DNA from: Sycon ciliatum
Lineage: Eukaryota; Porifera; Calcarea; Leucosolenida; Sycettidae
Reading direction: 5' to 3'
Assembly (NCBI RefSeq): GCF_964019385.1
Contig: NC_088654.1
Coordinates: forward strand, 4,204,597 to 4,268,596
DNA length: 64,000 bases
The notes below the pieces were generated by a model, which was not told the origin of the DNA, ran no database searches, and saw only the letters and a program-made list of their open reading frames with translations. The position numbers and the translations under genes were made by a program. Below, piece after piece: positions 10,550 through 22,649 of the stretch (positions are counted from its first letter, which is position 1; each line of letters starts with the position of its first letter).

Positions 10550-11125
10550 TTACAATGTCAAGCTTGTGCAGCCTCGGCGACACAAGGCGGCCTCCTTGTA
10601 TTTCTTAAGCGGAATGATATCTCTACCTATCTCATTTCGCAGGTGGCGAGCTGGCTCCCATGTGGAATCTTCATAACCCTTCCATAGGACCAGGTACTGT
10701 AACCTGCCCTTACGGGTCCTCCTGTGATCCAATATCTTGTCCACGACGTAGCGCACATTTCCACGAAGATCCGGGATGCCAGGCGGTCTGGGTTCGTCAA
10801 GATCTTGGTCGTTCCGTTTTTCGTCTTCCCGTTCATTGCTGTTCGGCTGTCCGGAATCGCTCTCCTTTGCATCCCGCATTTCGACATCACACTTCTGGCC
10901 ATACTGATCTTCAGAGTCCCCACGTGGCTGGTTTTCGGCTTTGGAGTCCGTCTTTTGGGTGTACTGATTTTGGTCCCCCCGCTCTTGCTCGTTCCACTCT
11001 CGGTCCTCCTGCTCTTGGGCGTCCGTATTTTCGACATCCTGCTCTGTGGTGCCCCACACTTCGTTATCCCTCTCTTCAACATCCGGCTGCACGTCATTCC
11101 GTTTTCCCATGCATGACATCTTCAT
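10550..11125 (-). CDS. Chromodomain protein with a charged-repeat-family N-terminus
   Basis: An uninterrupted 191-codon frame. The family-consistent start is the second Met (MSCMGKRND); the first lies two codons earlier. Residues 1-115 are acidic/Gln-rich low complexity and include [16 protein letters not shown], matching ETKAEKQP/HHIQE of the type I genes. Residues 125-168 form a chromodomain ([28 protein letters not shown]). The three aromatic-cage positions are Y126, W148 and Y151, so methyl-lysine binding is plausible. The chromodomain could have come from a chromovirus integrase or from an HP1-like gene. The gene shares its 5' flank with type I genes, which supports paralogy. Confidence 0.75.
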   Translation of the reverse strand: MKMSCMGKRNDVQPDVEERDNEVWGTTEQDVENTDAQEQEDREWNEQERGDQNQYTQKTDSKAENQPRGDSEDQYGQKCDVEMRDAKESDSGQPNSNEREDEKRNDQDLDEPRPPGIPDLRGNVRYVVDKILDHRRTRKGRLQYLVLWKGYEDSTWEPARHLRNEIGRDIIPLKKYKEAALCRRGCTSLTL

Positions 11126-11214
11126 ACAGTATGTCGTCGTTCTTCGTAGTCAAAGTACGAAAAAAGGAACAGAACAAAAGTCCACTTAGCAATCTTCTCT
11201 ACTGGCACATCATG

Positions 11215-11310
11215 TTCTTACAATGCGAAAAGTTCAACTAATAAAGGGCCTAGATTCATCGTGGTGTAAGATGGATAGCACCAAGTGTAGCGCGGGAACG
11301 TTGTCACCCT
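11215..11310 (-). promoter_or_regulatory. 5' flank shared with type I genes (chromodomain copy)
   Basis: GTTCTTACAATGCGAAAAG, a second block AACTAATAAAG and a later GATGGATAGCACCAAGTGTAGCGCG-like block occur in the same order upstream of the type I genes. Placement 90-190 bp 5' of the start on the coding strand suggests promoter or 5'UTR sequence. Function is inferred from conservation only. Confidence 0.45.
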
Positions 11311-11420
11311 GGAGCATACAGGCATTTGTGAGGAGGCGCACCTCTCCAGCAAGTACATGTGATGCGCAGCGGTGGTGGGGGGGGGGGGGGGCGGTCATAC
11401 ATCTAGTGCTATTGTCCAAT

Positions 11421-11556
11421 ATGAATTTAGAAGTTGCGACTTCGGCGGTATTAGTCATGAAGTTGGTTGGTCAAACGATGAACACACGCATTTTGCTGAA
11501 CTTGACGCGTCTGTTCCTCGTCAATACTGGCCAAGTCGCAACTTCTAAGTTCGCGT
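11421..11556. repeat. Foldback element, copy 1
   Basis: The ends TTAGAAGTTGCGACTT and AAGTCGCAACTTCTAA are inverted. A second copy at 25128-25275 is about 20 bp longer in its right arm, so this copy carries a deletion. Both sit at the same place in the tandem module and were probably duplicated with it. Confidence 0.7.
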
Positions 11557-11758
11557 AGTTGTCTCTCACGCGGGCGTGCGACTAGGTGTTAGAGGTGACA
11601 GCGTTGTGAATAGCTACTGGCTCTCAACGTCTGTTTAGCATCAGCGACGGTGACTCAAGCTGTTATCTGGAACTTCAAGAGGTGTTTACCGCGCTGGAAA
11701 CAAAGGTTCTCCGTAAGTTTGTATCCCTAGTGATGGTTTGGCCTGGAGAGCAATATAT

Positions 11759-12650
11759 GGGCCACAACCAGCTAAAACATGTCTTAGGGTGAAAAATTTC
11801 AAATTTTGTTTTCCTCCAGAAAACAGTTCTTGGGACCTTACTTGACCTCTTGAAGGTGATACAGGGCAGAAAAGTAGTCTACAAGTGCCCCAAACACCGC
11901 TTTCAAAATATGAACTTTGAAATAGGAAATGACAGTTTTCGCACAGTCTGACACAAAGAGACAAACTAGTACTTAGTGGCTTTTGTGGCGGAGCACAATA
12001 CAACGGAACTAAAGATGTTGACACCGACTTGAGCATGTCAACGACATCAGTTCAAAGGCATGGCCCAAGTTCTTCCTGGAAAGCAACACCATGCGCTGGG
12101 CGGCGTTGCACTTGCATACTCTTTCGATTCTGGCAGTGACGATCGTCGCCTGCGTTTCCGAGACTGCGTCAGACGCCTCATGAGAGCTGAACGCAAATAA
12201 CGTCGTAAGGCAGCCGGTTCGCCGCCTAAATGATTATGTACTAGCCCACAACTTGTGCCTCTTCGCTACTGGAGACGACGGGGTCGATTCAGCTTCGCTG
12301 TCGACATAAAAATCAATGAGATCCCAACAAATTGTCAGCGTCGCTCTGCAGACCCGCCGCCACGGACTTGCAGACACCTGAACAAACCTGGGCCATGCAC
12401 AGCGATCGTCTGGCCGTGCGAGCTGCTCTAGTATCACTAGATGCGGACATTGTCAGTCTTTGCTCGCCAGCTACTTGAAGTAGAACGCCAAACAAGTGTT
12501 TGAACAAAATTTGAGAAGATGATCGCCACATCATGAATCATTTGAATGAAGTGCAGAGTGAACGCGCTCCAAAAAAACATTTTTTTCATTTCGTCATTTC
12601 CCAACTTTTTTTACGAAACCCCAAAGACATGTTTTAGCTGATCGCGGCCC
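11759..12650. mobile_element. Non-autonomous DNA transposon T1 (892 bp, 4-bp duplication ATAT)
   Basis: The ends are imperfect inverted repeats: GGGCCACAACCAGCTAAAAC on the left and GGGCCGCGATCAGCTAAAAC read inward from the right. ATAT flanks it at 11755-11758 and 12651-12654. Paralogous modules (25440-25510, 38400-38470, 48860-48910) have the uninterrupted site GAGAGCAATATATAGC, which fixes the ends. No transposase is encoded. Confidence 0.85.
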
Positions 12651-12654
12651 ATAT

Positions 12655-13301
12655 AGCAAGTGGTGATTTTCAGGCACGATTTCCTCAGCCTACTCCAGCT
12701 AACCTGATGAGAGGTGAATTCCCCGAAACAAAGTGCATTGAGGAGGGAGTAGCTTTCTTGGAGGTTTGTCGAGTAGAAGGTACGACGTGCTTCTCGTGTA
12801 CTCCGAAAGGCAGTCGTGAGTCTGTTTAAAAGTGCCTTAATGAAAAGTGACAATTACTAATGTCCGAGCATATTAGGTGTAAAGCCAAAAAAAGAACCCC
12901 CTCCCACACACACACGAGCAGATGGTCACACATGCACGTACACAGGCGAACGTGCATATAATTTTACATGGCGACTTGTGGGAGATGAAGCAGAATGGAA
13001 CGACACACAATAATGCAAGTGCATAGAGAGTCGGGTGACAGGACGCAGAAAGTACAAGGAGCACGTACGTACACACTGACAACAAAAGGAAACAATTGAG
13101 GGGTGTGATAGATATGTAAAGAAGGCACGCAACATTGTTGGAGATTCATATAATTATGAGTACAATCATGTACATGGCATATCAATCACGTCTGTGTCTA
13201 GGTCAGTGATTAATTGACATGTAAAAATGATTGTTGCACAGAACGGGTACAAGTGTGAACGTACAAATTTGACCTCATGAGTGACCCAAGCTGCCCTTGT
13301 A
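12655..13301. repeat. Module spacer between type II position and (CA)n
   Basis: This non-coding stretch recurs with the same order at 25490-26135, 38450-38969 (interrupted by T2 and resuming at 40214) and 48890-50043 (with a 0.5-kb insertion). It marks the repeat module. No gene is seen. Confidence 0.7.
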
Positions 13302-15219
<1,918 letters not shown>

Positions 15220-15615
15220 CTACGCTGCACACTTGAGCCTAGCGCCGTCTTACTCATGAAGTAAAAAAATAAATTAAAAAATCAGATTTCTCTGGCAAGA
15301 GCTGTGCCTCCCAATTATACTACACTGGCTAACTTCAATTTTGATCTTGCACGCCAAAGAGCATAGAGTAAACTCAACTATTCTTTTTCTCATCTCAAAG
15401 ACAGGTTTTCTCGTCTTTACTCTCGTTATTCTGCTATACCATGGCTGGTTATAATCGCCCACATTGTACTTTCATCGGTCGAAGTAACATGATTATGCGT
15501 AATAAAACAAAATTCCGGTAAATTCGTATTCCGGGCCAAAAACAGTTCAATGTTCTTGTTGGTCAGTATCCGAGCATGGCCGTATTTCGGACTCCCATTC
15601 TTCCGACTCTTGCAC

Positions 15616-16842
15616 TTATCGCTGTCCAGTGTTCAACTCCCGCTCTCCGGTATTCAACTGCTGCTGTTGAGCGCCCTCCTGTTGGACGTCCCGCTCTCTC
15701 ATGTGATCACGAGGTTGGGCGTCCCGCTCCCTCTGTCGGGCGTCCCGCTCCCTCCTTCGGGGGTCCCGCTCCCTCTGTTGAACGTCCTGCTTCCTCATAT
15801 GATCGCGAGGTTGGGTGTCCCGCTCCCTCTGTCGGGCGTGCCGCTTCCTCTTTCGGGCATTCCGCTCCCTCTGTCGGGCGTCCCGCTCCCTCTGTTGGAC
15901 GTCCTGCTCACTCTGTTGCGCGTTCAGCTCCCACTGTCGGGCGCACCGGTCCCGCACTATCCTGTACAACTCCAACTGTCGGGTGTTCGACTCCGGATTT
16001 TCTGCATGCTGTTCTTGAGTATCAGACTGTGGCTGTTCTTTGGCGTTGCGTTCGTTGAACTGCTTTCGGTATAGCTTCACTCGGGCATGCCAGTGTCTGG
16101 AGGGCCTCTCTGGGGCATGAGACACTCGGTAGAGCCACTCTTTGGCGAGCCACTTTTGGGCGAGCCGCTCTTGTGCGAGCCGCTCTTGTGCGAGCCGCTC
16201 TTGGGCGAGCCGCTCTTCTGCGAGCCACTCTTCATTTCCGAGGCACTCATAGTCATTGATAAGCTGCAGTACTAGGGCCTGCTGCTGTATGAGTCGATGT
16301 TGCTCGCGCCGCTCTTGGGGCACTTCTTCAAACGGCAATTTGGCAAGCCGTTCTAGAGCGAGCAGGTTTTGGGCATGCCGCTTTCTGGAGCGCCGCCCTT
16401 TGGCCAACTGCTCTGGGGCGAGCAGATTTCGTTCGAGCTTCTGTAGCCGCACTTCCTCAAAACGCTCTTGGAAATCAAAGGGTACCCTATGCGTGGATTG
16501 GGGGGCTTTCTCTTGTTTGTGTCTGTCTTGGGTGTTAGACTCCAGGTATGGCCCTTTTTCCGCGACAGGAACTATGGCATCCTTGTCTTGCGTATCCCGC
16601 TCTTGGACATGCCGCTCTTGGGTGTTCAGCCATTGGGCGCACTGCTCTTGAATGTGATGCTCTTTGTCGTGCTGGTCTTTCGGAGCCAAGCATGGCTGCT
16701 TTTCGGCTTTGGTTTCCCGCTTTTCGGCGCTCTGATCTTGGTCGTCCTGCTCCTCGGCGTCCACGTTTTGGGAATCCCGCTCTTTTGGGTCCTGCTCTTC
16801 AACATCCCGCTCTTCCGCATCCCGTTCTTCGATACACGACAT
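15616..16842 (-). CDS. Type I charged coiled-coil protein, copy I-A
   Basis: A 408-codon frame starting MSCIEERDAEERD. Order: acidic/Gln N-terminus; motif ETKAEKQP...KEHHIQEQ; basic helical region FQERFEEVRLQKLER; LAQER pentads; conserved core WLYRVSHAPERPSRHW; QQRERDA heptads; one or two ELNTGQR-type heptads. A TAA replaces a GAA codon present in I-E and cuts off a tail (VQESEEWESE, then PCSDTD) that would end near 15560. The upstream codon before FCKEM is a stop, so the Met is the first possible start. Function is unknown; coiled-coil assembly is inferred. A poly-protein-like antisense frame is a shadow. Confidence 0.65.
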   Translation of the reverse strand: MSCIEERDAEERDVEEQDPKERDSQNVDAEEQDDQDQSAEKRETKAEKQPCLAPKDQHDKEHHIQEQCAQWLNTQERHVQERDTQDKDAIVPVAEKGPYLESNTQDRHKQEKAPQSTHRVPFDFQERFEEVRLQKLERNLLAPEQLAKGRRSRKRHAQNLLALERLAKLPFEEVPQERREQHRLIQQQALVLQLINDYECLGNEEWLAEERLAQERLAQERLAQERLAQKWLAKEWLYRVSHAPERPSRHWHARVKLYRKQFNERNAKEQPQSDTQEQHAENPESNTRQLELYRIVRDRCARQWELNAQQSEQDVQQRERDARQRERNARKRKRHARQRERDTQPRDHMRKQDVQQRERDPRRRERDARQRERDAQPRDHMRERDVQQEGAQQQQLNTGERELNTGQR

Positions 16843-16899
16843 CTCTTTACAGAATCAAACAGTTATCCGTAAGGAAAAATGTCTCTGAAAGAGTTTATG

Positions 16900-17215
16900 A
16901 CTAGGTAATTAATTTTCAGTAGACAGTGTTCTTACAATGTGAAACCTTTGAACTAATAAAGCAGTTTGATTCATTGTAATGTGGGATGGGTAGCGCGAGT
17001 GACACTGTAAGCGCCGAGCGAAACGGCATAAATGTGCTCACCCGGGTGTGGCGTTGCACCGGGGGGTAGATGGGGGGACCGCAAAACATTTAGAGCTCAA
17101 GTTTAAGGTCTTGAGATTTGGCAGCCAACACTTGGTGTCAAGGCGATATTTTGACATAAGCTACGACCTCTTGTTCACAGATGTTGCCTTGTCAACGTTA
17201 ACCGTTGCTAATGTT
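16900..17215 (-). promoter_or_regulatory. Conserved 5' flank of I-A
   Basis: Contains the AACTAATAAAG and GTTCTTACAATGTGAAAC blocks, a GTAGCGCGAGTGACACTGTAA block and the GGTCTTGAGATTTGGCAGCC block. All are shared in order with I-B, I-C, I-D and I-E. There is no ORF shared between copies. Promoter or 5'UTR role is inferred. Confidence 0.45.
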
Positions 17216-17338
17216 TGAGTTACTCTGCTAGTCACAGATCTCACGTGTTAGTGACACTGGAGGAATGTCGCGCCCTGCTGAGGACTGCCCAGTGAATAGT
17301 GTCAAGAATTTTAAAATCTCCCAGCGCTTCTGGATATG

Positions 17339-18197
17339 GTTGATAAATATGGTGGTAAAGACACACCTGGCAATATGGCGGTAAACACAGGCCTGCCCAC
17401 ACACGCTCTCTAGGCTGCAAAGTTCTGGCACAGAGCTCTCCTTCTCATATTAATCAACCATAAGTACAGCTGCAGTGGTGTCTTCAATTTCATTCTCCCG
17501 AGTCAAGCTCCGTATGAAGACATCCAAGAAGAAGATTGCCTGATGAGTCCAGCGGGCACGAAACGTACGTCGCAATCGAGCTATGTCGTTGCTGTGTCAT
17601 CATCTATGTGCCATGCGCTACTTGATGTACCAGCCTGCTATGCCGGATACCGCCAGCCATGCATCGACCAGGCGCCAGGCGCGAACTGATGGTGGTGGTG
17701 GTGAGAAGGAGAGCTCTGTGCCAGAACTTTGCAGCCTAGAGAGCGTGTGTGGGCAGGCGTGTGTTTACCGCCACATTGCCAGGTGTGTCTATACCACCAT
17801 ATTTATCAACCATAAGTACAGCTGCAGTGGTGTCTTCAATTTCATTCTCCGGAGTCAAGCTCCGTATGAAGACATCCAAGAAGAAGATTGCCTGATGAGT
17901 CCAGCGGGGACGAAACGTACGTCGCAATCGAGCTATGTCGTTGCTGTGTCATCATCTATGTGCCATGCGCTACTTGATGTACCAGCCTGCTATGCCGGAT
18001 ACCGCCAGCCATGCATCGACCAGGCGCCAGGCGCGAACTGATGGTGGTGGTGGTGAGAAGGAGAGCTCTGTGCCAGAACTTTGCAGCCTAGAGAGCCAGT
18101 GTGGGCAGGCGTGTGTTTACCGTCATATTGCGAGGTGTGTCTTTACCACCATATTTATCAACCATAAGTACAGCTGCAGTGGTGTCTTCAATTTCAT
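17339..18197. mobile_element. Insertion with inverted and tandem repeats, 859 bp
   Basis: Flanked by a 13-bp direct repeat GCTTCTGGATATG (17326-17338, 18198-18210). Paralogous sites at 28440-28480, 35840-35870 and 42780-42810 lack it. The left arm (about 17339-17450) is inverted with respect to 17700-17815 and 18053-18164. A 352-bp unit is tandemly doubled from about 17452, so two ORFs starting MSLLCHHLCAMRYLM are duplicates, not genes. Class unknown. Confidence 0.7.
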
Positions 18198-18210
18198 GCT
18201 TCTGGATATG

Positions 18211-18495
18211 ATGGGATAAATTCTTGGTTATATTCCGGGTTAGGGGGAAACAAATCGGCACACGAAGGACAGAAGCCAAAATTCTACTAGGCTTTGCGCA
18301 CCCTACCAGTTCAAGTCGAATGCAATGGTGATAAATACGGCAGCGAGTAAGTCATTATAACCGGAACTTGGGCGATCAGAGTAGTCAAATACCAGCACTA
18401 GTGGCGAAAACTACTAATCAACTAAGGAGTCACGTCTCGGCCGGTAATGATGGTTTTAGTGCTAGAGGTGTCCTGCTGAATTTCGTGATTTCTAG
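18211..18495. repeat. Module spacer between type I flank and type II end
   Basis: Conserved non-coding block starting GATGGGATAAATTCTTGG, shared with 28460-28750, 35858-36084 and 42795-43080. Confidence 0.6.
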
Positions 18496-18908
18496 CTAGG
18501 TATTTTTGCTACTTGAATATTCGTCTGGTATGCCATAAAACGTGGACCAAACTGACCGATTTCTGTCAATTCTCATTCCGTGCAAATGAACGGTATAATG
18601 GTATGGATGGTCAGTTTCGGGATCAGAATCTGAGCTTGCCCTTTCTACCTCCTCCTGCATTCCGGCATCTCGCTCTTGGGCGTCCAGCTTTTGGGCGTCC
18701 AACTCTTGAATGTGATGCACTTTACTCTGCTCCTCTTGAGAATCATGGCATAGCCATAACAGGTCGGCTTTGGAGACCTGCCCCTGGCCCGCTCCAGCTG
18801 TGGAATTTTCCATCTCTGCTCTTGGTGTTCCTTCTCTCGCTCTTGGATATCCCGCTGTAGGATATCCCACTTCCGTTGTTGGACCTCCTGCTCCCGCTGT
18901 TGAATATT
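18496..18908 (-). pseudogene. Type II gene, 3' part of copy II-A
   Basis: Reads QVSKADLLWLCHDSQEEQ, KVHHIQELDAQKLDAQERD and the tail ASSDSDPETDHPYHYT, ending in DEYSSSKNT. Its coding strand is interrupted at 18908/18909 by a LINE. The missing 5' part resumes at 24291. The Gln/Glu/Arg-rich coil (QQR.R..DIQ) precedes KAEN in another frame, so a frameshift is also present. Compare II-B and II-D. Confidence 0.6.
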
Positions 18909-20775
18909 TATTTATTTCACCTTCCCGTGGCGAGAGCATATAGGCCAACATGGAGGGAAGGGGGCGGTAGCCAGCCATGGTAGTAAACAAAAACAAAGTA
19001 AAATAAATAAATATTACACATTACTGGAGGCAAAGAGAAACAAATCTGGATGAAGAATTAGCAGTTATTGGAACACGAGCTTCATGTTGGCCTTGAAATC
19101 CTTTAGCGTACAAGACGATTTTACTGATAGAGGCAGGGCCAGCCAGAGAGAATAGGCAGCGAAAAACGGAGATCTGGTATAGGCTAATGTTCGGGCTTAA
19201 GGTAAAGTGCAGGGATTGCGCGTAGGACTAGTGGGAAGAAACCAGTTATATTTACGCAAGTGTGGTGGAGCTTTGTCAAGACGAATAGAATGAACAACAA
19301 TACACAGTTTTCGATCCACTTGACTAAAGATAGGGAAGGTGTTAAACATATCATACAGCTCGGCAGAAGGAAAGTATGGTGGTTTGCGGAAAAGGACTTT
19401 GAGTATCCTCTTATTGTGGACTACCAGGGTAATCATTAACGATTCACTTAGTAGGGATGACCAGGCGGTCGAGCAATAGAGAAAAATGGGGAGAATATAG
19501 CAATGATGAAAAAGGGGAATGCATTCAAGCGGTAGGTGGGAGCAGTGAGACACGAGGTAGCCAACAGCTTTATTGACTTTGCTACAGATATAGTTGACAT
19601 GTCTACTAAACGATAAGTCTGAGTCAATGACCAAACCAAGATGCTTGTGTTGTTTTACCACTATGAGGTCTGTGAGGGATCCGGGAAGAGTGAATCCATA
19701 GGTTGGCTCTGAGTTCGGCAGGAATAATAGCTCAGTCTTGGCGATATTAGGGGTTAGTCTCCAGGTAGTCATCCACTGAGGGACTTCGTTGATACCGCGC
19801 TGGAGACTGTCTCGCAGCCTGTCTAGACACTCATTGAACCGTAGCAGTGCAGTATAGTCAGCAAATAAGGACAGACCTTCAATATGACTGGGAAAATCAT
19901 AAATATACACTAGGAAAAGGAGGGGCCCTAGGATGGATCCCTGGGGCACTCCGGATAGAACAGATGAAGCATCTGAGAGAAGGCCACATACAAAGACAAC
20001 TTGCTTTCTGTAGGAAAGGTAGTCTGTATTCCACTCCAGCGCTGAGCCACACACACACCGAAAACTTTAGAAAGTTTAGCAAGTAATGCACAGTGCCACG
20101 CGGTTTCGAAAACTTCCTCGAGGTCGAAAAAGCACATGGCAACCTTCCGCCCCATATGACGATGGTCGACAATGTTTTGGATCAGCTTGGTGAGCTGTAG
20201 AGCGGTCGAGTCACCACGACGAAACCCAGATTGCGCGGGATCCAGAGCAGGAGAAATATGATTATATAATTGATTGAAGAAGAGCCGTTCGCAAAGTTTG
20301 GAAATACAGGACAGGAGGGAAATTGGACGATAGTTACTAGCGTGAGATTTGCTGCCTTTGCACTTGTAAATAGGCACAATTTTAGCCAGTTTCCAGTCAG
20401 TATCGAACTTGCTTGGGGTAAAGGAGAGGTTAAATAGGCGGCTAAGTGGAAACGAAATCGCAGGAGCTAGCTTCTTTATCATATTGTTCGTGATACCGTC
20501 TAGCCCTGGCGCTTTCCCATATTTCAGGTTTGAGATTGCTTTACGAACATCTGCTGTAGTGATATGAACGCGGGTGAATTGGCGAGTAAGACGAGTGTCA
20601 TATTGGAGAGGGGGTATTACTAAACATGGGTCATCCGGCACCGCGACAGAGGTAAACTGCTTGTTGAGTATGGTTTCTTTTTGGAAGCTTTCAGACACCA
20701 GCTGCCCATCTGGGCTTGCAATGTCAGGGATGCCAGGTTTTACTTTGTGCGATCGCTGACTGCGTGTCATGCAGG
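18909..20775 (-). mobile_element. 5'-truncated LINE, copy 1 (shared with 43495-45366)
   Basis: Inserted into type II gene sequence at TTGAATAT; the tail on the element strand is an AAATAAATAAATA run. The same junction is present at 43494/43495, so the insertion predates duplication of the module. Only the RT half of ORF2 is present. Confidence 0.85.
19197..20770 (-). pseudogene. LINE reverse transcriptase, copy 1, with altered active site
   Basis: Two overlapping frames, 20770-19928 and 20054-19197, separated by an indel in a CA run near 20050. RT blocks: [96 protein letters not shown]. The catalytic FADD is FADY, and AFD reads VFE. It therefore cannot be active. The same FADY occurs in the 43.6-kb copy. 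Confidence 0.88.
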
Positions 20776-21097
20776 GTCACACACGCAACGGGAAGACTTC
20801 GTGGTAGTAAAATAGATATTTCGCAAACAAAAAACGACAACTCTTTCTCTTCTTTTCGAAGAACCGAACTTGCCGAGCCTCGTCGAAAACAAACTCTGAA
20901 AAGACCCAACACTGTACTAGGACGGGATTCAGCGTAGATCAAAAAATAATTATGAGTCATGATACAAAGAGTTGGTGGACAAGCCGTTGATTATTCACTC
21001 TCATTGTAATATCAAAAAGTATTCTTTCTAGACCAAAGAGTGGTATATTTGATAACATTTAATAACGATAGAAATTTTTTTTAATGATACTTCTCCA

Positions 21098-21128
21098 GAC
21101 GTTTCGTTGTTCTGAACAACATCGTCAG
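21098..21128 (-). ncRNA. Hammerhead-ribozyme-like core, left arm
   Basis: On the minus strand: CTGACGA, then a hairpin GTTGTT-CAG-AACAAC, then GAAACGTC. This fits the CUGANGA...GAAA core. One unpaired U precedes stem II, and stem III would be very short, as reported for hammerheads in Penelope-like elements. Confidence 0.5.
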
Positions 21129-21516
21129 TGGATAAAGAATGGAGGGCTTTGGGTGGTGGCACGGGTTAATAGGGAGTGATGGTGGTGAGATGAGGTGAGG
21201 TGAGAAGGTGAAGGTGGGAAATACATGTATCTAAGTTAATGGTGAAGGTTAGGTGCGGGTCGATACAGGTGGGAAGGGGTACACCCTTCGGGTAGAAGTG
21301 TAGGTTGGTAGAAGGTGTTGGTGTCAACACCTTCTACCAACCTACACTTCTACCCGAAGGGTGTACCCCTTCCCACCTGTATCGACCCGCACCTAACCTT
21401 CACCATTAACTTAGATACATGTATTTCCCACCTTCACCTTCTCACCTCACCTCATCTCACCACCATCACTCCCTATTAACCCGTGCCACCACCCAAAGCC
21501 CTCCATTCTTTATCCA

Positions 21517-21547
21517 CTGACGATGTTGTTCAGAACAACGAAACGTC
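21517..21547 (+). ncRNA. Hammerhead-ribozyme-like core, right arm
   Basis: Mirror image of the left-arm motif on the + strand, with CTGACGA at 21517-21523 and GAAA at 21540-21543. Activity cannot be judged by eye. Confidence 0.5.
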
Positions 21548-21649
21548 TGGAGAAGTATCATTAAAAAAAAAATTTCTATCGTTATTAAATGTTATCAAAT
21601 ATACCACTCTTTGGTCTAGAAAGAATACTTTTTGATAGTCATGATACAA

Positions 21650-22199
21650 TGCATGCAGTGTAACCGTGAAAACTGGTGAATGACGAATGCAGCAGGTTGG
21701 CAGCACGTGACCCGTCGTACCGCAGTACGCGACGGCGTTGCGGCTTAGAAATGAAAGGAAGCACTGCGAGAAAAGACACACCGAAAATACATGTCTCTCT
21801 GTCAAAACTTAGAAGAAACCAACAAAGTGCGACCAAGAATCATTTTGAGAGTCAACGTCAATACTCTTGTGCAGTTGTGCGAATTCTTGTCGTGCACTGT
21901 GCAACGCAAGAAACAAACAACCCACGAACTAACTCTTGAACTAACTGTAGGCTAAATCACTACATGTAGGCGAAATTGCGTTCCAAAATAAACTGAACTT
22001 TCTGAGACATTTCATATTTCACATCCTGAGAGAAATATTGAATAAAATAGTAAATACATCATAAAAAAACACATGGCCACGACCGCCTTCCCAACACACC
22101 CCCCCCTCCTTGATACATCCGTATCAAAGAATGAGTAAAATGAGAAAAGAGATCGAACTGACTAAAGATGGCGATAAGTCCATCTTAAACGTGCGTACG
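21650..22199. repeat. Non-coding block duplicated at 45566-46006
   Basis: Nearly identical to the other copy up to CGGCCTTCCCAACA (22096 here, 46006 there). An 87-codon frame is open in both copies but differs at many amino acids, so I do not call it a gene. Confidence 0.7.
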
Positions 22200-22645
22200 G
22201 ACTGTCAGCCTTTCGCAACCGGACATAGCCGTACAACTGACCTGGTTACCTGCTTGCCTCCGACCTGGAGCTTAGCGACACACACTCTGCCGTCAGTACC
22301 AGGGTAGACCTCCAACACCCGTCCAAGAGGCCACTTGCCACAGGGGTATCAACTGACACAACGAGGACGATGTCACCGACACTGAGATCCGGGTACTCTT
22401 TCCACCACTTGGAGCGACGATTCAGGGCTGGTATCCACTCTTGCATCCACCTTCGCCAGACATGGGATACAAGCATTTGGACGTGTTGCCAGCGGCGCCG
22501 AAGACACGGTGACTCGACGGCAAGATGATAGTGCTCAATGCGTCCAACCAGGAAGTGATTCGGTTTGAGTGGCAAGTCGTCGCGGCTGTCGCTAGAGGGA
22601 GAAACAATTGGACGAGAGTTGAGTAGCGCCTCTGCGCTGCAGAAT
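22200..22645 (-). pseudogene. BEL/Pao LTR-retrotransposon polyprotein C-terminus (DUF5641-like)
   Basis: The minus-strand frame has [53 protein letters not shown] and [16 protein letters not shown] frameshift then leads to [19 protein letters not shown]. This order is the C-terminal end of BEL/Pao integrase. No LTRs or other pol domains are present. It abuts a LINE RT fragment at about 22650. Confidence 0.8.
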
Positions 22646-22649
22646 GCAG

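Larger units (their letters stand above)
20968..21636. mobile_element. Giant palindrome (arms about 311 bp), Penelope/retrozyme-like
   Basis: The insertion is flanked by a 13-bp direct repeat AGTCATGATACAA (20955-20967, 21637-21649). The paralogous locus at 45545-45565 is uninterrupted. From 21011 to 21636 the sequence is an inverted repeat whose only difference I see is an 8 versus 10 base T/A run. The centre is at about 21322 (GGTGTTG/CAACACC). About 43 bp of unique sequence precede the left arm. Each arm carries a hammerhead-like core. Confidence 0.85.

Noticed and set aside
15550-16074. Long + strand ORFs over the type I genes (LPLSGVPLPLL and similar), also at 26619, 41088, 50495, 16468, 27594
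   Set aside because: They are the antisense of E/R/Q-rich repeats, which happens to stay open. The minus frames carry the conserved start, core and tail; the + frames have no shared start or end.
17583-18219. Two ORFs starting MSLLCHHLCAMRYLM
   Set aside because: They are the two copies of a 352-bp tandem duplication inside an insertion absent from sister modules.
21676-21939. 87-codon ORF kept at the same length at 45587-45850
   Set aside because: The two copies differ at about a dozen residues, with no sign of protein constraint; duplicated non-coding sequence is enough to explain it.
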